DNA of 64,000 bases. Origin: Zhengitettix transpicula (Eukaryota; Arthropoda; Insecta; Orthoptera; Tetrigidae). Shown in pieces: positions 56,739-64,000 of the stretch. The notes beneath the pieces are model-generated. The model was not told the DNA's origin and searched no databases. It worked only from the letters and a program-made list of their open reading frames with translations. The stretch lies in contig CM073592.1 in assembly GCA_037074705.1 (NCBI GenBank), positions 53,366,129-53,430,128 on the forward strand, read 5' to 3'. Made by a program: the position numbers and the translations under genes. How positions within the stretch are numbered: position 1 is the first letter of the stretch; each line of letters starts with the position of its first letter.

Positions 56739-56744
56739 AATAAA
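56739..56744 (+). terminator. AATAAA just after the esterase stop codon
   Basis: The hexamer begins 3 nt after TAG and, if used, would give a very short 3' UTR. Further AATAAA copies lie near 57450 and 57690, so the true end cannot be decided here. Confidence 0.4.
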
Positions 56745-59156
56745 ATGTTGTAAAATTAATTTTCGTGTTAGCCACTTGAAATCTGTACTGTGATTTTGGA
56801 AAATATATTTTATATCTTTTGTTATAATTTGTCTAAATCAATTTTTACCAATATACCAAAGTTACTTTCAGTGGAATGAATTACCACAATAGTTGGTTGT
56901 TATAAATTACTAAAAAAAATTTAATCCAACTGTCAAAATTGTATTCTACTTGGTGATTTCACCTCCACCATTGGGTTTTCTATCTGTATTGGAACATCCT
57001 GTCTCACACTTCTCTTTTCTGCAATCTTCTAGGTTCATTTTGCCTATAAGCCTTTTGGAAATTTGTTGTTCCTTTATAAAACATTCTAATGATACAAATA
57101 GGTAAACAAGTAGTGAACATAATTTTGTCTACCTGTTAATTTGCATCTACTACAGATGTTTTTATACATTTATAGTAATTATCTATTTGCTCTTCATCTC
57201 CCTGCCATTTTAAGTACATAATATATGGTCGTATTATTTTTTTCTATTTTATTGATTGAACATTTCCAAAAAACTCTCACATTTTTGGACCAGCTAATTA
57301 TACCTCCTGTTGATAAGTATCTTATACGAATACTTCCCCCTTCCCAGAGACACGAATAATTTACAACGAAATTATAAAAAGACTCATCTTCTAATGAAAT
57401 TCTGAAGGACGTCCAACCGTTAATCGATTTTTTTAAAAGGAATAACAGGAAGAAATAAAAGGAAATTTGTCAACCAGGAAATAGTAAACAAACTTCAACC
57501 AGGAAGAGTCCCAAAGAAGCATTTTGTAATATAGAATTTCCTGGTGACACTAGTGTAGTCCTTTCGAAACTGTTTCGGCTTCCTGCGTGTAGAAATTATT
57601 TCCTCCTTACAAATTGAAAGAACTATTTAAAACAAAATTATTTTAGCATTTTAACTTACAACTCGTAAAGGGTTGAAATTATAACACGAGTATAATAAAG
57701 TAGTAGAAAGTTCGTACATAGAAGGTCTGAATAGCATACTGAGAGAATTCTGTGTTTTGTATCATGCCATTTAAGAATGTACTCATTAATTCAGCGTGAG
57801 AATAATTTAGGAATAAAATGCCAAATTTTTTTTAAAAAAAATTAAATACAAGTAGTTGCCAAAATTTAGAGCAACTGTAAAATATTCCGTTGAACATCAG
57901 TTTTGTGTCGTTTCAGAACAGTTGCCATAGTTTCGTGGTCGTCAGTAGCTCAACTGGTTAATTGCTTCACTGTACTGACTTAAATGTACATTACACCATG
58001 AATGAAGTCCAAGTGAAATAGTCCACAAGCAGCCTACGAGGTTTTTTGAATGCTGAGTTATCCATGTCTGTTAACCATTACTGTCAGTATTTTACAGCGA
58101 ATTTTTTCTTTTCGCATTCTTCATCAATAGAAAAATGAGATATAATTTCTCGAAATTGGGAAAAATGTTCAGGTACGCGTTACGAAGGATTTTAAATTCA
58201 TTCGCAAAACTTCAAGAGTGTGTAGCTGTTTAATGGTTCTGATTGGTTCTCACCTTTCTCTCTATCAATCAATCTGTTCACAATACGGGTTGCTTAAACC
58301 AAAATTTCCTTGGAAAATTTAAAATAATACACTTGCAAACACTATACTGGCAGGATGATGTCAAAGAGCAGTGTTACGAACATTTTAAAATTACTTTACA
58401 TTGCATACTACTACTCATTACTGTCGTATGCTATAATTTTCTCTGGGAAAATCTTTTTTATACTTAAAAATACAGATTTGTTAGACTCATGTGTCTAATC
58501 TTTCCAAGATCATCACGAAGCGGATTTTCAAAATATTGTGTATTATATATTTTACCTATAAGTACAAACAATCATTAAAATGTTAAATAACAGGAATCCA
58601 TTCACAAAGAATTCAGATGTGCACAATTTTGATACTAGAAGGAATAATAACTTATACAAACATGGCAAAAAAACTCTAGCTTACACATAAAGGGATCCAT
58701 TATAATGGTATTACCACATTTAATAAATTCCCAGAAAATATTAAACAGTTAAAGTATAATAAAAACAAAATGTAGGGAAGGTCAAACGAGAAGTGAATTG
58801 ACTGAATTTGGTTTATATTAAAATAAACCGTTTCTAAATAATTTTATGTCATATACAAAAGGACGTGATAGATATTAACTATGGAGTATTTATAGTTTAT
58901 GCAAAATTAGTGATACATCCTTGATGCCCAGTTTCTAGATAGGGTTTGTGAAATGTGACTGAGTTCGAATATACAAATGAGACGTTGCGAACTCAACAAG
59001 TTTTTATAAAATGTAGTTTGAAAAAAAATTGCACTCGGGTGAACTCTTAGGTATTTTCGGTCTGCGACAACTTAAAATTTGTTGTAATAATTTTTAAATG
59101 AGTATAAAAGGCAAAAAACATTTAAACTATACGGAGTTACAGAATTATTAAATAAG
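56745..59156. other. No recognisable gene downstream of the esterase
   Basis: AT-rich. A tRNA-like head is listed at 57940. The frame at 58243-58467 shows no domain. Confidence 0.5.
57940..58015 (+). repeat. tRNA-derived SINE head, degenerate
   Basis: GTCGTCAGTAGCTCAACTGG is a textbook A box (TAGCTCAACTGG) and is followed by GTACTGAC-type anticodon-arm sequence. The B box is decayed (ATGAATGAAGTCC). Confidence 0.4.
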
Positions 59157-59187
59157 GAACGTAGGTTTTCCCGGTGTAGTTGCTGGA

Positions 59188-59366
59188 TGAAGTTTTCTCG
59201 GGATTCCAACCGGGTAGCGTAGTTTTGTAAACACAACGTTTCAATGGCTTACACCGCCATCTTCTTCAGGCGAAGTGAAGTGAAGTGAAGAAGATGGCGG
59301 TGCAAGCCATCGAAACGTTGTGTTTACAAAACTACGCTACCCGGTTGGAATCCCGAGAAAACTTCA
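59188..59366. repeat. Fold-back element with about 81-bp nearly perfect arms
   Basis: Arms 59188-59268 and 59286-59366 share TGAAGTTTTCTCGGGATTCC, AGCGTAGTTTTGTAAACACA and GTTTCRATGGCTT. The loop is a short GAAGT repeat. The preceding TAGGTTTTCCCGGTGTAGTT resembles 48951-48966. Core CTGAAGAAGATGG then GAAACGTTGTG recalls the CACCTGAC family. Confidence 0.85.
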
Positions 59367-59689
59367 GCGTACATAATTATTATTTATTCATTTTTATGTA
59401 AAATGTAAAAACATCGAGGAATAATATTAATAAAAATATCAAGGAAAACCAGTGATGAAAAAAACAAATTTTAATTCACAGAATTTTATCCGACAAAAAT
59501 ACGCGGTAAGAAAATATTTTTAAAATGTCACTCTGAATATTTGAAAAATTAAAATTGAACGTCAATTATTTCTCTTTAGTTTTCGTAATCCACGTGGTCG
59601 TCTTCGACTGTCTTTTGGCGTGTATCGCGTTCCAGGTTGAGCTCGCAGAATAGTTATGAAACACGTTGAACATTGTAACGGATCAGAAT

Positions 59690-60065
59690 CGGGTCACAGA
59701 CCTTGGGCATACGGTAAGAGTTGTCCGCTATTCCCATTGGAATAGTCATCTAGCTGCCTCCTAAACTGGTCGAGGCACGGAGAAGGGAATGCTGCGTCCC
59801 CACAGCAAACTCCTCTCCCGCTATTTTCGGAAGGGTGTGGGACAAGTACCCAATGCCCGACCTACCTGATGCAGATTTTTCTAGGGTTTTCCTTGCATTC
59901 CTTTAGGCGAATGCCAGGTAGGATCCTTAAAATATAGCTCGGGGGCCCTAGTTAACCCTTGGCTACCTTTCTCTACCCTTCCGCATCCCCCCTTTCAAAT
60001 CCCTTACTATGCTATTAAAGGGGAGTTGCCCGACGTGGATTACCCTCATGTAGTCTGTTGCCCTA
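59690..60065 (-). repeat. 0.5-kb GC-rich repeat, type B, minus strand
   Basis: Reverse copy of the type B unit, from CACAGACCTTGGGCATACGG to the head complement GTAGTCTGTTGCCCTAAAA. It is preceded, in its own orientation, by a type A unit. Confidence 0.85.
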
Positions 60066-60590
60066 AAAAAAACACAAAAAAACGGCCAATTCTCTCGCAG
60101 GTGAACCTTCCCAGAGAACTCTGGAGGAGGCTACCTTTGGGTATGCCTTCACATCTCTCTGGTTTTTTGAACTAAGGTTCCCACACGCACCCCGGCCTGT
60201 TTTGATAGGTGTATGTCCCAGGGTCGCAGACCTTGGGCATACGGTAAGAGTTATCCGCTATTCCTATTGGAATAGTCGGCCAGCTGCCTCCTAAACTGGT
60301 CAAGGCACGGCGAGGGGAAAGTTGCGACCCCACAGCCATCGGAAGGGATTGGGACAAGTACCAAATGTCTGACCTACCTGATGCAGGTTTTCTAGGGTTT
60401 TCCCTACATCACTTTGAGGCGAATTTCCGGGTAGGATCCTTAAATCTAGCCCTAAGGCCCTAGTTAACCCTTGGCTACCTTGCTCTACCTTTCCGCATCC
60501 CCACTCTTTCACTCCCTTTTCTATTCTATAAGAGGGGAGTTGCTACTATATGGATTACCATATACATAGCCTGTCTACACCTTCTTCTTC
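60066..60590 (-). repeat. 0.5-kb GC-rich repeat, type A, minus strand, full length
   Basis: Head complement GCCTGTCTACACCTTCTTCT at the right end, full body, and a tail (TTCTCTCGCAGGTGAACCTT in plus orientation) shared with the tail of 20695-21262. With 59690-60065 it forms the A-then-B array also seen at 20341. Confidence 0.85.
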
Positions 60591-62560
60591 TACTCATCGG
60601 CCAACTTTGTCTCGATTTCCGAAATTGAAGTACACCCACCCATTTGTACTTATTCATGTTCATTTCATTTCAACCCTACATTACGTCATAATAAAAAGTC
60701 TGGATGTTGGTTCATCGATTACCAAGCAAGGAATGGGAAATTATTCTTGTAACAATATATTACGCATTATTAGATAATTGCAGACTTGGGTTTAATAAGT
60801 GTAAAGAGTAAAAAGATCAAAGTTGATGAGTTGCAATAGAAAGCAAGAAAGAAACACAATAATATTGTCCAATAAAACTCCCCCGGAATTTAAAGTTGGC
60901 AAGAGAACGCTTTGAAGACTTCCTCAGTCACTCATAACTGTTTCTGGTTAAGCAACGAGTCTAATTTATAAATTCCAATAGTTATGGACCGCTGAAGCCT
61001 TGAAGATAATAATACTGAGATGAATGTTTCTCACCAAGCGGTTTTCCCTTACTCAATCTGGATTTTGCCGGTGTAACCAGGTGAGGCCAGTCACGTGAAA
61101 ACAACGTGCAGCTCTTGGCAGGGTCAAGAATATTTGTAAACATTTCCTCATATGATCATCAAGCTATTCCACGACAAACAAGAAAACTGGAAGATCTTTT
61201 TTGCAATCTCATGATTCCAAGTAAACAATTATAAGTCAAAGACATATCCTCAAGCTCTGTAATTAGAGATTCGACGCCAGTGTTACGCGGGACTAACAGA
61301 AAACTTCAACATAGATAAGAATATTCTAAGTATGAAATTAAGTGGCTCCTGACTTTCTGAAATAAATTATAGTTTGTCCTGGGCTCCAGATTATGACGGC
61401 ATTTTATTTGATATCATACCAAATAATCGAACGTGAAAAATCGTTTTGATGATGTTCCCATTTACCTCCATTTTTCTTCACGCGAAGTATATTTTTCCTA
61501 AGCTTTTCCAGGGCAACTATGACATTTATCTGCTTTCTACTTTCTTCGCGTTTTAAATGGTGTTACCGTTCTTCGCGGTTTAAATTAGTTTGAGCCAGAT
61601 TTGATTCAGTTATGACATATTGCTGCAGTTTGGTTAATTCGTCCCCTTGTACCAGCCTTTTTATACAAACTGTGCCTTTTCTTTATACCGGAATTGTCAC
61701 AAGCAAATGTTAGCTTTTGACACAAACATTTACTTTCAATACATGCTATTGACGGTATATGTATATATTTCTCATTAACGCGGTACTTAAAACTCATTGT
61801 TATCACATTTTTTGATTTAAGAATTTTTGTTACTTCTTAGTTCTGTCAAACCATTTTTGTACTGATATCGTCTCGCCTATTTTGCTATCCGAGACGTTTT
61901 TACCTCCCAATCCATGCCCATTTAATACAAAAATAAATTTTCTATACTGAATTTCAAGTTTCAACTGTTTGAAACGGTGGGTGACAATTTAAAATGGCCT
62001 CAAAGCTATTTACGACTTCAGAGAAAAACCGTACAGCCGTTTTTCTGCAAAGAGAACAATAACTCATCCAAAGCAGTTAACATCAAGTTCAACAACGTTC
62101 GAAAATTGGTCTCAAAATGGCGTATGTCCGTTTTATACTCCTTGAAAACTTGTCGTAACTCTATACAACGACAATATAAAGTTTCATCACGCAGACAGGA
62201 ATTCAGTTGACATCGGTTTCGGATCACCAGAAGCATGAAACGTAAGAATGTGCTAATATCAGTCTATTCTAAGGAATTTAAAATACTATTTTGTACATAT
62301 ATATGTCTACAATAGTTACCATACAAAATGGTGCATGTCATTATTACACCCTTTCTTATCCAATTAAGAACGTTATTAATGTCACAGAATTATTCAAGAG
62401 CAAACTAATAATTTTTTAAAACCTGGAATAATGAGCTGATTTGTGAAACTTAATATTAAATCACAAATAATTTTTTATATTTTCTATCGTGTATTAAAAT
62501 AACCGAAAAATTTCTAATAGTAACTGGATTTAGCCAGTTTTATCTCGAGGTTGTTGGATT
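60591..62560. other. No recognisable gene
   Basis: Less AT-rich than average. Open frames (61606-61806, 61977-62236 on both strands) show no domain. Confidence 0.5.
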
Positions 62561-62689
62561 GCATATATAATACTTTCTACCAAATCGCTTAGAAATCACA
62601 TTGGAAAACTACAGAACCATAAATGTTGACCAGACTAAATTCATGGAAAAAATATTAAGATGGGCCGTGAGACCATATTTAATGCAATC

Positions 62690-63054
62690 AACAATTCAAC
62701 GGTGTTCAATCATTGTTGTTCCAATCTATAAAAGTGGAAACTAGAGTGAAGTTAAAAACTACAGAGTTATACGATACGTTAGTAATTTATTAAAACACTT
62801 TATTGTGGCACATATACGTAAGGATCTGGAAAGTAATGGGTGGTTATTCAAATGGTAACACGGACTTAGAACGGGTTTTCCTGTGAAAGTCAAATCGTAT
62901 CACGATTGCAGGGGAAAATCTTGGTTCACCACGACGAATCGATATGAGTCGTTCGGTGGACTCGAGAATTCCTCAACGACCGACGTCAAGTGGTAAAGGT
63001 AAGACAGGAACTTTCTGAAGAGGCGTTGCTCAAGGATCATTCATCGGTCCTTTA

Positions 63055-63055
<1 letters not shown>
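62690..63055 (+). mobile_element. Decayed LINE reverse transcriptase fragment
   Basis: Across shifting frames the order of reverse transcriptase blocks is readable: IVVPIYKSGN, SEVKNYRVI, HGLRTGFP and, at about 63027-63057, GVAQGSFIGPLLI, which is the family block GVPQGSxLGPLL. Stops and frame changes interrupt it. It is cut off on the right by a TA microsatellite and LTR-like copy 5, just before the catalytic site would be expected. Confidence 0.75.

Positions 63056-63056
<1 letters not shown>

Positions 63057-63105
<49 letters not shown>
63057..63105. repeat. TA microsatellite
   Basis: Long pure TA repeat between the LINE fragment and the LTR. Confidence 0.9.
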
Positions 63106-63108
<3 letters not shown>

Positions 63109-63958
63109 AATGCCTATTAATTAAGGCATTAATGGTGATTGATAATCTGAATTGTTAGAGAAACAATATTGACGGCGGTACCGAACACTACAAGCAACAA
63201 TGAAACAGAGTATTGTTGTCTTGGTTGTAAGAAGGAATGTGCGCTCAAAATTACGAGACGAGAGCAGTCAGCGATGGAATTTAGTCGAGGACGGAACGAA
63301 AATTAATTGAGTTGGAAATCAGAGGCGAGAGCATTAAGCTGAGTGGACGTTTGGCTGGAAGTCTGCATTTTGGCTCCTTAGTAAATAAAGTGGGGTTATT
63401 GGAGATTAAACACGTACTGAGAGCGAGAATCGAAGGCAGAACTACAAAAAACCTGCTAAGCTGGGCAGCCGTGAGAAGGAGGCAACCGAGGGAGCGAGAG
63501 ACGAAGAAGAGGTTCCTGGTTCCTGACTTTGTTCCAGAAATATTTAAATTAGAATCTGTGAGATTAAATGTAGAAACTGTGCAAAACCCATCACCGTGCT
63601 TCGTAAAACCAAAGTATCCTAGAAGCAGTTGGCAGCCATAAGTAACAGTTAATGATGTAAACCAAATTAAAAGATAGATGTCAGATATCGGTCCTTTCTT
63701 ATTGATAAAAAATTGTAAATTAGAAGCAACCTTTGTAGGTTAATTTCGTCGACAATTAAATTTAGGTCTGTTAATTGACGAGTAAATATTTTCTTTTTTC
63801 TAATTTAATTTTGTGTTCTTTAATTATTTTGAACGATTCGCCGTTATCAAACCCAGTTGAGACCCTGAGAGAATGAGATATGTTTATTTTGTATAATTGT
63901 TTAATTTTGATAATAAATTTGTTTGTTTGTTTGTTAAGCCACTAATGTGATTATTACA
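63106..63958 (+). mobile_element. LTR-like repeat (copy 5), possible 5' LTR of an element running out of the window
   Basis: Starts TGTAATGCC and ends GATTATTACA. The core TTATCAAACCCAGTTGAGAC with CCTGAGAGAA lies at 63846. Right after the end comes TGCTTCCACAACGTGTGGCT, resembling a primer binding site. Left flank is ATAT. The 109-codon frame at 63312-63641 inside it has no domain. The internal coding part, if any, would lie beyond 64000. Confidence 0.6.
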
Positions 63959-64000
63959 AAATGCTTCCACAACGTGTGGCTCGAATAAATTCATGAAATT

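Noticed and set aside
63312..63641. 109-codon frame at the right end
   Set aside because: Lies wholly inside an LTR-like repeat, where coding is not expected; no domain seen.

Overview
The window looks like nuclear DNA of an insect. It is very AT-rich, its two recognisable genes are split into many short exons by standard GT..AG introns, one gene is an insect-type carboxylesterase, and the rest is filled with arthropod-style mobile DNA: jockey/CR1-like LINE pieces, LTR-like repeats, Helitron-like ends and many fold-back elements. The dense fold-back elements suggest a hemimetabolous insect such as a cockroach, termite or relative. That is a guess from style, not a proof.

Layout. 1-8.9 kb: AT-rich, no gene seen. 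8.9-29.4 kb: a repeat graveyard with two LTR-like repeats inserted into older Helitron-like repeats, a truncated LINE reverse transcriptase (about 12.5-13.8 kb, minus), several copies of a GC-richer ~0.5-kb repeat (14.5, 16.6, 17.8, 20.3 and 20.7 kb) and several fold-back elements. 29.4-32.9 kb: no repeat recognised; it may include the 3' UTR of the next gene. 32.9-42.8 kb, minus strand: a complete eight-exon gene for a 408-residue Myb/SANT-like (trihelix) DNA-binding protein, whose introns hold fold-back elements and an LTR-like fragment. 42.8-46.3 kb: intergenic. 48.1-56.7 kb, plus strand: a complete ten-exon carboxylesterase gene (544 residues from the first Met) with an intact catalytic triad and a C-terminal Ser-Lys-Leu. 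A signal-peptide-like exon at 46.3 kb matches it in splice phase and may be an alternative start. 56.7-64 kb: intergenic, with one fold-back element, a two-unit array of the 0.5-kb repeat, a decayed LINE reverse transcriptase and, at the right edge, an LTR followed by a primer-binding-site-like motif.

The two genes lie head to head (minus at 42.8 kb, plus at 46.3 or 48.1 kb), 3.5-5.3 kb apart. Nothing in the sequence ties them functionally. The most notable observations are the C-terminal SKL (peroxisomal-type) tail on the esterase, the phase-matched signal-peptide exon that would send the same enzyme elsewhere, a shared core in several otherwise different fold-back elements, a repeated two-unit order of the 0.5-kb repeat, and LTR-like repeats flanked by ATAT next to TA microsatellites.
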